From the NCBI GenBank assembly GCA_003526375.1, contig DPDG01000058.1:1-59252 (forward strand): a stretch of DNA of 59,252 bases, given 5' to 3'. How positions within the stretch are numbered: the first letter of the stretch is position 1; every line of letters starts with the position of its first letter. The position numbers were made by a program, and so were the translations under genes. Source of the DNA: Lentisphaeria bacterium. Its GTDB lineage: Bacteria; Verrucomicrobiota; Lentisphaeria; Victivallales; UBA1829. The notes below the pieces were generated by a model. The model made no database searches and was not told the origin of the DNA. It saw only the letters and a list, made by a program, of their open reading frames with translations. This document shows, in pieces, positions 41,442 to 49,555 of the stretch.

Positions 41442-43727
41442 ATGAACACAGAACTTCAAACGAGACAGGTCCTGATCGTAGAGGACAAGGAAAGCGCCGC
41501 AAGCGAGACGATCGCTTCCGCCATCGACCGGCTGATTCAGGCGCTGGAGGACAAGGATATTTCAGTACAGATCGCGGAATCCTACTGCGAGGCGTTCCCG
41601 GTCGTGGAAACCAATATGGACATCGACTGCTTCCTGGTCGCCAGCGATATGGATTATGACAAAGCAAGCGAGAGCAGAGCCGCAAAGCTTCTGAAGCAGA
41701 TCAAGGAAAGACAGGCGAAAGCCCCGGTTTTTCTGCTTGCGGACCGCGCTAAAACATCGCAGAAGATGTCTGCCGAACTCATGGAGCAGGCAACGGAATT
41801 CGCCTGGATTTTCGAGGACAGCCCGCAGTTTATCGCGGGACGGATCGAAGGCGCAATCCGCCGTTACCGCGACAATCTCCTGCCGCCTCTCATGAAGGCG
41901 ATCTGGGAATACAACGAACAGAATCATGAATATTCCTGGGCGGCTCCCGGGCATCAGGGCGGCGTCGGATTCACCAAGAGCCCCGTCGGCAAGAAATTCT
42001 ATGATTTCTACGGCGAGAATCTGTTCCGCACCGATACCGGTATCGAGCGTGCCTCCATCGGTTCATTGCTCGATCATGAAGGCGCATTCGGAGTCAGCGA
42101 GAAATTCACTGCGAAGACTTTCGGCTCCGACGACTCCTATTCGGTCGTCGTCGGCACATCCGGCTCGAACCGTACGGTGTTTCAGGCGTGCATGACCGAA
42201 GGCGACATCGCCGTCTGCGACCGCAACTGCCACAAGTCCATTGAACAGGGACTCATCCTGACGGGTGCGGTTCCTGTGTATATGGTTCCGACAAGAAACC
42301 GTTACGGCATCATCGGTCCGATTCACCGCAGCGAAATGACGCCGGAAGCCATTGCCGCAAAGATCAGCGACAGTCCGATCAGGAAAGGCAAGGACAAGCC
42401 CGCCTATGCGGTCGTCACGAACTGCACCTATGACGGACTTTGCTACAATGCGGCGAAGGTCGAGGCGGAACTCGATAAAAGCGTGGACCGCATCCACTTC
42501 GACGAGGCATGGTACGGCTATGCGCGTTTCAACCCGATGTATGAAGATCACTTCGCCATGCGCGGCGATCCGGAAAAGCACAAGGGCGCGACCATCTTTG
42601 CCACGCACTCCACGCACAAACTGCTGAACGCGCTTTCGCAGGCGTCGTATATCCATGTCAGAAACGGGCGCAATCCGGTTGATTTCGACCGGTTCAACCA
42701 GGCTTATATGATGCACGCGACCACATCGCCGCTTTATGCGATCTGCGCCTCGAACGACATCTCCACCGCCATGATGCACAACAACGGCGAGTCCCTGACA
42801 CGGGAAGTCATTGCCGAAGCGGTCGATTTCCGTCAGGCAATGGCGAAACTCTACCGCGAATTCACGAAAAAAGGTTCCTGGTTCTTCAAACCGTGGAACG
42901 CCGATCAGGTCAAGGATCACGCGACGGGCAAGGTGTACGACTTTGCCGATGCCCCGCGCGAACTTCTCATCACCGACCAGCGCTGCTGGCGCATGGAGGA
43001 GGGCGACACATGGCACGGATTCACCGGCCTTGAAGACAACTGGGTCATGCTCGATCCGATCAAGGTCAGTATCCTCGGCCCCGGCATGGGCGACGACGGC
43101 AATCTGCTGGATCACGGCGTTCCCGCGTCCCTCGTTTCCTACTACATTTATCAGGAGGGAATCGTCCCGACCCGCACCACGGATTTCCAGTTGATGTTCC
43201 TGTTCTCGATGGGCATTACCAAAGGCAAGTGGGGCACGCTGCTGAACGCATTGCTGAACTTCAAGAAGTTCTATGACGCCAATGCGCCCGTCAGCGAAGT
43301 TCTTCCGGGACTTGCGGAGAGCTATCCGGAGGTTTACGGCGAAATCGGCGTCCGCGATCTTTCCGACAAGATGTTTGAATACATCCGCACGGAAAAGCCG
43401 GGCGAGGCTCTGAATGCGGCGTTCGCATCCATCCCGAAAGCGGAAATGACTCCGCGCGAAGCCTATGAGAAGATCGTCACGAACGATATCGAATTCGTGC
43501 CGTCCGATCAACTGATGGGCAGAGTCAGTGCAAACTCGGTCATTCCGTATCCGCCGGGAATTCCGATGCTGATGTCCGGTGAGAACTTCGGCGATGAGAA
43601 CAGCCCTCAGATTCAGTATCTGAAGTCTCTTGAAACCTGGGATCATCAGTTCCCCGGATTCGAGCATGTCACCGAGGGCGCGAAGGTCATCGACGGCAAA
43701 TACTGCGTGATGTGCGTTAAGAAGTAA
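41442..43727 (+). CDS. adiA: Arginine decarboxylase, acid-inducible AdiA type
   Basis: A 761-residue fold-type I PLP enzyme converting arginine to agmatine and CO2 while consuming a proton. Domains in order: N-terminal receiver-like wing (1-130), PLP domain with the Schiff-base Lys393 in ATHSTHKLLNALSQAS, and C-terminal domain ending FEHVTEGAKVIDGKYCVMCVKK. Segments such as RFNQAYMMHATTSPLYAICASND and SWFFKPWN match AdiA better than the lysine or ornithine decarboxylases from memory. Length fits AdiA. It follows the antiporter by 18 bp; together they form an arginine-dependent acid-resistance system. Confidence 0.9.
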   Translation: MNTELQTRQVLIVEDKESAASETIASAIDRLIQALEDKDISVQIAESYCEAFPVVETNMDIDCFLVASDMDYDKASESRAAKLLKQIKERQAKAPVFLLADRAKTSQKMSAELMEQATEFAWIFEDSPQFIAGRIEGAIRRYRDNLLPPLMKAIWEYNEQNHEYSWAAPGHQGGVGFTKSPVGKKFYDFYGENLFRTDTGIERASIGSLLDHEGAFGVSEKFTAKTFGSDDSYSVVVGTSGSNRTVFQACMTEGDIAVCDRNCHKSIEQGLILTGAVPVYMVPTRNRYGIIGPIHRSEMTPEAIAAKISDSPIRKGKDKPAYAVVTNCTYDGLCYNAAKVEAELDKSVDRIHFDEAWYGYARFNPMYEDHFAMRGDPEKHKGATIFATHSTHKLLNALSQASYIHVRNGRNPVDFDRFNQAYMMHATTSPLYAICASNDISTAMMHNNGESLTREVIAEAVDFRQAMAKLYREFTKKGSWFFKPWNADQVKDHATGKVYDFADAPRELLITDQRCWRMEEGDTWHGFTGLEDNWVMLDPIKVSILGPGMGDDGNLLDHGVPASLVSYYIYQEGIVPTRTTDFQLMFLFSMGITKGKWGTLLNALLNFKKFYDANAPVSEVLPGLAESYPEVYGEIGVRDLSDKMFEYIRTEKPGEALNAAFASIPKAEMTPREAYEKIVTNDIEFVPSDQLMGRVSANSVIPYPPGIPMLMSGENFGDENSPQIQYLKSLETWDHQFPGFEHVTEGAKVIDGKYCVMCVKK

Positions 43728-43736
43728 ATGCGGAAA

Positions 43737-43777
43737 GACTGGAAGGACTTGCGAAATCATGTCCTTCCAGTCTTTTT
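43737..43777 (+). terminator. Rho-independent terminator after adiA
   Basis: GACTGGAAGGAC (43737-43748) and GTCCTTCCAGTC (43761-43772) form a perfect 12-bp stem followed by five T. Confidence 0.95.
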
Positions 43778-43792
43778 CCATATTTCCGGCGA

Positions 43793-44245
43793 TCAGAGTT
43801 CGGAAATGTATTTCAGGCAATATCCTTTGGAATTTCTGACAAAAGACATCTGCAGCTTATTTTCATCGGAAATTTTTCCGGTGATAAAGAAGCAGTGTTT
43901 TGAGTTTGGCGGAGCCGTGTAAGTCAGTTCCTGAAATTTGATGTTCTTCCCGTATTGCCTGAGAACTTCAAGGCTGGCATCGACCGGATTGATTTCATCC
44001 CTGCATTGAAATTCGATCAATTCTTCTTCGGTATAGCCGAAAAGCCTTCTGATGCCTTTTTCTCCATGTCTCCGGTAAATTTTCATTGTTGCATCCAGTA
44101 ACTTTTTCAATTCCTTTTGTTGTTCGGCAGAGACTGGAACATTTTGCGGCAGTTCCGGTACAGTGGAACTGGTTCCGGCATACAGCCAGATTGCGGAAAC
44201 TCCAAGGATAAGCAAGAGAACTATGAGAATTTTTCTTTGTTTCAT
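43793..44245 (-). CDS. Small membrane-anchored protein of unknown function
   Basis: A 150-residue protein with one N-terminal hydrophobic segment (ILIVLLLILGVSAIWLYAG) and a soluble remainder with a helical region (QQKELKKLLDATMKIYRRHGEKGIRRLFGY) and beta-like end (KHCFFITGKISDENKLQMSFVRN). I do not recognise the family. It lies 24 bp after the pseudopilin gene, in the place where other cassettes here have a hydrolase, so it may be a partner of that pseudopilin. Confidence 0.7.
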   Translation of the reverse strand: MKQRKILIVLLLILGVSAIWLYAGTSSTVPELPQNVPVSAEQQKELKKLLDATMKIYRRHGEKGIRRLFGYTEEELIEFQCRDEINPVDASLEVLRQYGKNIKFQELTYTAPPNSKHCFFITGKISDENKLQMSFVRNSKGYCLKYISEL

Positions 44246-44269
44246 GGTGTGAATTTTCCCGGTTGAAGT

Positions 44270-45136
44270 TTATTTCATATCGGCTGTGCATCCGTAACGG
44301 TTCTGTGCTTTGAGAGCGGGATCGGGATTTGCTGCCGTTCCTGTATTGCATATATCCTTACTGGCATTCAGGCATCCCAGATTCATGCCCGGCACGGGAC
44401 CGGAACTGTTATAACTGCTTCCGGTGCAATTGTAATATCCCGTTTCGGCACTGACATGACCGTCTGCCCATGTAATGTTGGCACGTGATGAGTGACGAAA
44501 ATGGACACCGTTGCATGAGAGCGTATCATAAACCGCAAGTGTCCCTGATAAGTTCTGGGCGGCATCTCCAAAGCTTGCTATTGAAGACGGCTGCTTTACT
44601 TTTGTGTCCTTTTTAGGAAGATAGGTGGCGCTGGCGGCCATATTTGCATTTACCATGAAATACATGCCGTGCAGGTATTTATTAGGGCCGTAACCGGTTC
44701 CCCTTGCACTGGTGACTTCATCATCTCCCAGCATTTTGTCTACGGAAGAATGCGGACAGATAAAGATATTGGACGCACGCTCCTCCTGCACCTTTTTTCC
44801 GACTCCGGCTTTTTTCAGATAGGCACTGAGATACCCCTGTTCCGAAGTCAAGTCAATTTGCGGATCGCTCAAACCCGTGCCATTTTGATAGCCGTGCCAT
44901 GAAGGTCCCGGAACCGCTCCCGACATGGATTCTCTGGATGGGGAGAAGTATCCCCAGTCTGCCTGATAGAACGCATCTGCCGTTCCTATCTGTTTCAGTC
45001 TTGACGAGCAATTGACGGCAACAGCTTTTTCCCTTGCCTGACTTAACGCAGGCATCAGCATTCCGGCAAGAATTGCGATGATCGAAACTACGACCAGAAG
45101 TTCTATTAATGTGAAATTTACCCTTTTCATTTCCAT
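44270..45136 (-). CDS. H-X9-DG pseudopilin
   Basis: A 288-residue protein with a short leader (MEMKRVN), FTLIELLVVVSIIAILAGMLMPALSQAREKA from residue 8, and the C-terminal motif RHSSRANITWADGHV, an exact H-X9-DG. The residue before Phe8 is Asn. It has no leader repeat. A start two codons in (MKRVN) is possible. It is followed by the small membrane-anchored protein rather than a hydrolase. Confidence 0.9.
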   Translation of the reverse strand: MEMKRVNFTLIELLVVVSIIAILAGMLMPALSQAREKAVAVNCSSRLKQIGTADAFYQADWGYFSPSRESMSGAVPGPSWHGYQNGTGLSDPQIDLTSEQGYLSAYLKKAGVGKKVQEERASNIFICPHSSVDKMLGDDEVTSARGTGYGPNKYLHGMYFMVNANMAASATYLPKKDTKVKQPSSIASFGDAAQNLSGTLAVYDTLSCNGVHFRHSSRANITWADGHVSAETGYYNCTGSSYNSSGPVPGMNLGCLNASKDICNTGTAANPDPALKAQNRYGCTADMK

Positions 45137-45194
45137 AAATCCTTCCCATCTATGATTTTTTGAAATAAAACCCTCTTCCTAATTTTTTCAATCC

Positions 45195-45222
45195 GCCGTC
45201 CGGAAACATGACCCCGGACGGC
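45195..45222 (-). terminator. Hairpin after the FMN-binding gene (weak terminator)
   Basis: GCCGTCCGG and CCGGACGGC form a 9-bp stem 28 bp after the stop of the FMN-binding gene. No T run follows on the minus strand, so termination would be inefficient or Rho-assisted. Confidence 0.4.
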
Positions 45223-45249
45223 GCTCCTGCCATTGAAATCAGCTGCTGT

Positions 45250-46503
45250 TTATTTCCCGGCTGTCAGAGCGTCAAGACGTTTCTGAATGACGGCTTCGGG
45301 ATCTTCGAGCAGAGCATCAAGATGCTTTTGAAGTCTGTCCGCATCCTGTTCCATTTTTGTGATCTTTGCAGACATGGCGGCAATTCCGCCGACAACCTGT
45401 TTTGTCACCTCCTTTTTGAGAGCGGCGAGAACCTGCGGATTTTTTGTGTTCCGGTAGACTTCGGCAAGTTTCTCGATCTTTTCCTGCTGTGCCTGTGCTT
45501 CCGGGGAACGGAACTTCATGTGCGGATCTTTTTCCGCCCTGCTCTTTTCCTGTGCATTTTCTCCGAGTTTCTTTTTCAGAACCTCAATACGCGCCTGAGA
45601 TGCTTTCATGGCTTTTGCATGTTCCTCGTTGTGCGGAGGAACCCTCAGCAGCATGCCTTCATAATCTGCGAGAATTGCATCCTTGAGCATCTTGAGATCG
45701 GCTTCAGACTTGGATGCTTTGTATTTTTCCGCCAGAAGTTCCGTTTTGCTCTTTTTCGCGGGCCCGCGGCGGGGATGGTTGAAATACATCATATTGTGTT
45801 TCTTTGCGAATTCGGCGGCGGCGTCTTTGCCTTCCACGGCGGCAAGAAAACGAAGTTGAAGCTCATCATCCTTGCGTGTCTGAAGCTGCTTCAGGAGCCG
45901 TTCACTGGATGCGTAGATGCGTTCATGCATTTTCACTTTGCGTTCCAGCTGGATGATTTCGCGTTCGATCGCAGTCCGTTCCGCTTTTGTCAGTGCTTTC
46001 GGGGGCGTTTTCTCATCTTTGGAGAGATAGCTTTCCGCCAGTTTTCTGACGCCGTGTTTGATTGCTTCGGAACTGTAAGTCGCTCCGCTGACGGCATCCA
46101 CTTCCTGATTTGGAATTTCGCTCATTTTGAGCCGATTCCATTGCTGAAGGAATTTTGCGGCGCGTACCCGGTTGAGAAACGATGGAGTTTCCTGGTTCTT
46201 CCCGATCAGGACTCCTGCGACTTTGTCGTCGTTTCCGAAAAGGACGGCGATCTCAATGGTTCCGGCATATCCCATCTTCCGGTCGTCATTGGAAATGCGC
46301 TCCAGATAAAGCTTTCCGAGTTTTGCACTTTTCCCATTCAGCACATGGTAGATTCCCCTGCCTGCCGGCTCGACTTTTGCCGCCTCCGGCATGGCTTTTG
46401 CCATGTCCCTTGAAAAATGCTTTATATTGTCCGGCAGGTTTTTGACCTCCGCGGCAAGAGCGCTTCCGAGGATGACTCCGCATGTGATAAGCAGCTTTTT
46501 CAT
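45250..46503 (-). CDS. Secreted FMN-binding protein with long coiled-coil C-terminus
   Basis: A 417-residue protein with a signal peptide (MKKLLITCGVILGSALAAE). Residues about 45-155 are an FMN-binding domain like that of NqrC/RnfG, with the flavinylation motif DAVSGATYSS in which Thr142 would carry FMN, attached by an ApbE-type transferase (not in this window). The remaining 260 residues are charged, heptad-like helix (TAIEREIIQLERKVKMHERIYASSERLLKQL in order, IEVLKKKLGE, ITKMEQDADRLQKHLDALL), unusual for this family. GGAAGGAAGT precedes the ATG; a start ten codons earlier is weaker. Two copies of a palindromic site lie upstream. An electron-transfer role in the periplasm is inference. Confidence 0.82.
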   Translation of the reverse strand: MKKLLITCGVILGSALAAEVKNLPDNIKHFSRDMAKAMPEAAKVEPAGRGIYHVLNGKSAKLGKLYLERISNDDRKMGYAGTIEIAVLFGNDDKVAGVLIGKNQETPSFLNRVRAAKFLQQWNRLKMSEIPNQEVDAVSGATYSSEAIKHGVRKLAESYLSKDEKTPPKALTKAERTAIEREIIQLERKVKMHERIYASSERLLKQLQTRKDDELQLRFLAAVEGKDAAAEFAKKHNMMYFNHPRRGPAKKSKTELLAEKYKASKSEADLKMLKDAILADYEGMLLRVPPHNEEHAKAMKASQARIEVLKKKLGENAQEKSRAEKDPHMKFRSPEAQAQQEKIEKLAEVYRNTKNPQVLAALKKEVTKQVVGGIAAMSAKITKMEQDADRLQKHLDALLEDPEAVIQKRLDALTAGK

Positions 46504-46555
46504 ACTTCCTTCCTTGTTTTGAAATAGCTTCAATTTGATTTTGTGTATATAATAT

Positions 46556-46573
46556 AATTAGTTGCAACTAATT
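46556..46573. promoter_or_regulatory. Operator-like palindrome, copy 1
   Basis: AATTAGTTGCAACTAATT is a perfect 18-bp palindrome 53 bp upstream of the FMN-binding gene start, in AT-rich promoter sequence. The shape is that of a MarR/TetR-type repressor site; no such regulator is nearby. Confidence 0.6.
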
Positions 46574-46638
46574 TTCAAATAGAAAATATGATTTTTTCTC
46601 TCTTTTTTTATTTATGAGGCTAAAAGTTTAAACTCAAT

Positions 46639-46656
46639 AATTAGTTTTAGCTAATT
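46639..46656. promoter_or_regulatory. Operator-like palindrome, copy 2
   Basis: AATTAGTTTTAGCTAATT matches copy 1 at 15 of 18 positions and lies 83 bp away. Between here and 46825 no gene was found; a 11-bp stem (TCTTCGGCAAC/GTTGCCGAAGA, 46707-46739) and a second imperfect hairpin occur, probably part of the 3' end of the convergently placed transcript. Confidence 0.5.
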
Positions 46657-46825
46657 TATGACACGGAAACAAACGCATGGCGCGATATATGCCTGCGGGA
46701 ACCGCGTCTTCGGCAACCGGAGAACTCAGTTGCCGAAGAATGCAATGCCGGTATTTGGGGAGTGCGGTTCCGCATTCGGACCGGATTCATGCCCTGACCG
46801 GAATGCGGAGCCTTGGCAGTGTGCC

Positions 46826-49519
46826 TTAACGCAGGAGCAGATGGTATACCGTCTTCAGCGTAATGGATTCACCGGGGGCGAGTTTCAATTCACGGGTGAT
46901 GAACTCCGCCGTATAACTGTCGCCCTCGTTCCACCAGGAGTAGACGGCATCGACCGCGGGATCGGGCGTGATGGCGAGATTGGTGAAGGCTTTGCCTTTT
47001 GCGGCGCGCATCAGGAGGGGGGAGCCGTCCCAATCCTGCGCTTTCATGGTGCGTGTCGCCGCCCAGTTGCAGTTTCCTCCGGGGCGGAGGAAAAGGTTGC
47101 TTGCCGGACTGCCGGAAGAAACGGTATGGGCGCCGACTTTGACCGAACCGACCGAAGTGATCGGTTCGGCATGAGCCATTCTCCATCCGAGGCGGGGGTA
47201 ATTTTGAATCCGGACCGAGGTTGTGATGATGCGTTTTGTCGGATTGCTCAATGTGGTTTCCAGTTCCGCGGCGTCGCCTTTCAGGAGAGTCCAGCGCTGT
47301 GTGATCCTGAGTCCTTCCAGCGGGCGCACGATCACATCGGCTCCTTCGTAGGCTGGATAGGTATATTCGAATATGGCGGAGGGGTTGCCGTTCCTGATCT
47401 CCGATCCGGCGGGTTTGAACGCATTGGCGGGAATCATGATACCGTTTTCCTCGCAGCTGATTCCGCCGAGAATCCCGCGGGCTGTGCGGCGGCGCATGAC
47501 GTCGACTTTCGCAGGATTGATCCATGCGCTGACTCCGCCCAGTTCCTTGTTGATCGTGAAGACCCATTTGTCGCGTGTCAGGGTCGGCTGCATCTGGCCG
47601 TCCAATGCACGCCACTGCGCGGAAACGCCGTCTTTTTCCAGTGACTGGAAATTGGTGGAGGCGCGCAGTTCCGCAAGGCGGCGGTTCAGTTTCGCCTGAA
47701 GTTCCTGCTGCCCGGAGACCGAATGCACGATTTTTGCCGTGCCCGGCATGACCTCCGCGAGGATATCCCTGTAAAATCCGGGAACATTGATTTTGACGAT
47801 GACAGGCTCTTTTTCATAATAGTTCAGCAGAGTTACTGCGCAGCGTTTTCCCAGACGGTGCACTCTGCAACGGAGCTTTGAATTCAGTTCCGGGAGTTTC
47901 ACTTTCGCCGGTTTGCCGTCCGCCCCGGTCATTTCAAGTGTGATCACGTTCACTGGTTCAATCCGTGACTGAGCGGTAATATCCTCGCCTTTCATCAGGA
48001 TATCTTCCACCGGGAGCAGGTCGGCATATCCGTCCGCAATGCCCTGAAGATAGGTTCCGTCATAACTTTCGTAAGGATAAAAGCCGATTCCCTTCGCCCC
48101 CATTGCCGCGGCGGCGACGATGCTCTGACGAAGGCTCCGCGGTGTGTAAAGCCGGTAGAAGTCCTTGCGGATCTCGTTCGGATCGACAAGCACGAGAACA
48201 GGTTTCTTCGTGTATTTCACTGTGGCGGCGGTCTGATCGAAGAACGCGGTTGTCTGATTGTAGGACATCGGCACATGCCAGTCGATGTATCTGTCATAAT
48301 CGCGCGGGTCCGTGGAACAGTAGAGGTCGCGCATATCCGGTTGTTCCGGGCGCACATTCCCGGCGCAGACCATCAATTTCACTTCCGGCCAGTATTTGCG
48401 GAATGCCTCACTGACAAGACGGATTGTTTCCGTGCTCTGGTCGAAGGAGAACGCCTTCCATTGAGCGTGATAGGAGCGCCGGATTTCCTCGGCGGAAAGG
48501 TTGCGCGGCAGTTTCAGTTTTTCGCAGAACTTTTTCCGGTCATAGGCGCCTGTGAAATTTACGCCCGGCTCGAAGTTCCAGAACACATATTTTGCAGTCG
48601 GATAACTTTTCCGGTAGAGTTCGACGCCGTCTTTCAGATATTTCGCAAACACTCCCTCGGGGTCTTCGTGCATGTATGCCGGACTCAGCGCGCGGTTGGT
48701 GTACGGCGGCAGGACATCGGTATGCGGATATTTGCCGAGCAGTTTCCCTGTGCGCACCTGCCGCTCGAATTCCAACGGGCGGAACGCCGGCATTCCCGCC
48801 TGTGACGGCAGGGAGACCCAGCCCTCATACCGGTCGTCTTTCAGATCGCGGCAGTAAGCATGAAGACTGGTCGGAACCGGAGATGAGCTCAATGACGGCC
48901 AGAAATCGGAGAGTTTCCGGGCAATTTCCGGCGTCGGTGCTCCGATTGCGGAGTAACGCATTGTGATGCAGGCTTTGAATTCGCGGAGAGGCGCCCGCGG
49001 CATGTTCAGGGGCGGAATGACGTTGAATTTGAGCTTCTGCTCCGGCATGGATATTCCGTCGGCGGTCAGCTGCCAGATTGCCGTTCCGCTTTTGCCGGCA
49101 CTGTCGGGAAGCGCGGAAAAATAAAGACGGTCGAACTGGTGCGCCAGCATACGTTGCCCCGCCATTCTCATCATTTCCCCGGACAGTTTGATGCGGTAGC
49201 GGGTGCCGCCGGGAATCTTCTCCGCGGTGAACGGGTCCTGAAATGCTTCGGAGGTGCCGTCCGCTTTCAGTTTTGTGCTCCAGAGATAGGACGAGCCGTC
49301 AAGGCGCAGGAAATCCGGCAGGTCAATCCGCAGTTCCCCCTCTTTCCATGGCCCGTTCCATGCAAGGAAATAAAGGACTCCGGGGAAATTTTCGCAGATA
49401 TTGAACTGATGATTCTGGAACTCCGCAGGGTGCATGATCGCCTGCGGAATTTTTTGTGCGCCGGAGGCGAACAGGGAATTCAGGCATAGAGCCAGGATAA
49501 GGACAGACAGTTTTTTCAT
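46826..49519 (-). CDS. Large secreted glycosidase-like TIM-barrel protein
   Basis: An 897-residue protein with a signal peptide (MKKLSVLILALCLNSLFASGA). The middle third looks like a TIM barrel (KYVFWNFEPGVNFTG, VKLMVCAGNVRPEQPD, WHVPMSYNQTTAFFDQ, KPVLVLVDPNE, GAKGIGFYPYES), with acidic residues at strand ends. The last 250 residues are beta-sandwich-like (GVSAWINPAKVDVMRRR, LRITQRWTLLKGDAAELETTLSNPTKR) and resemble supersandwich domains of glycosidases or lyases. I cannot name the family. It follows the repeat-bearing pseudopilin by 36 bp in one operon. Confidence 0.75.
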   Translation of the reverse strand: MKKLSVLILALCLNSLFASGAQKIPQAIMHPAEFQNHQFNICENFPGVLYFLAWNGPWKEGELRIDLPDFLRLDGSSYLWSTKLKADGTSEAFQDPFTAEKIPGGTRYRIKLSGEMMRMAGQRMLAHQFDRLYFSALPDSAGKSGTAIWQLTADGISMPEQKLKFNVIPPLNMPRAPLREFKACITMRYSAIGAPTPEIARKLSDFWPSLSSSPVPTSLHAYCRDLKDDRYEGWVSLPSQAGMPAFRPLEFERQVRTGKLLGKYPHTDVLPPYTNRALSPAYMHEDPEGVFAKYLKDGVELYRKSYPTAKYVFWNFEPGVNFTGAYDRKKFCEKLKLPRNLSAEEIRRSYHAQWKAFSFDQSTETIRLVSEAFRKYWPEVKLMVCAGNVRPEQPDMRDLYCSTDPRDYDRYIDWHVPMSYNQTTAFFDQTAATVKYTKKPVLVLVDPNEIRKDFYRLYTPRSLRQSIVAAAAMGAKGIGFYPYESYDGTYLQGIADGYADLLPVEDILMKGEDITAQSRIEPVNVITLEMTGADGKPAKVKLPELNSKLRCRVHRLGKRCAVTLLNYYEKEPVIVKINVPGFYRDILAEVMPGTAKIVHSVSGQQELQAKLNRRLAELRASTNFQSLEKDGVSAQWRALDGQMQPTLTRDKWVFTINKELGGVSAWINPAKVDVMRRRTARGILGGISCEENGIMIPANAFKPAGSEIRNGNPSAIFEYTYPAYEGADVIVRPLEGLRITQRWTLLKGDAAELETTLSNPTKRIITTSVRIQNYPRLGWRMAHAEPITSVGSVKVGAHTVSSGSPASNLFLRPGGNCNWAATRTMKAQDWDGSPLLMRAAKGKAFTNLAITPDPAVDAVYSWWNEGDSYTAEFITRELKLAPGESITLKTVYHLLLR

Positions 49520-49555
49520 TGATGGAACTCCATATGATTGATGGTTGGATTTTGA

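Noticed and set aside
42063..43820. A 585-codon open frame on the minus strand opposite adiA
   Set aside because: It mirrors the codon pattern of a certain gene, its protein is rich in His/Arg/Asp with no recognisable motif, and it has no ribosome site; antisense shadow.
46658..47644. A 328-codon plus-strand frame at the end of the TIM-barrel gene, starting near the second palindrome
   Set aside because: Most of it lies antisense to a real coding region and the first 50 residues show no domain; I considered a repressor for the palindromes but saw no helix-turn-helix.
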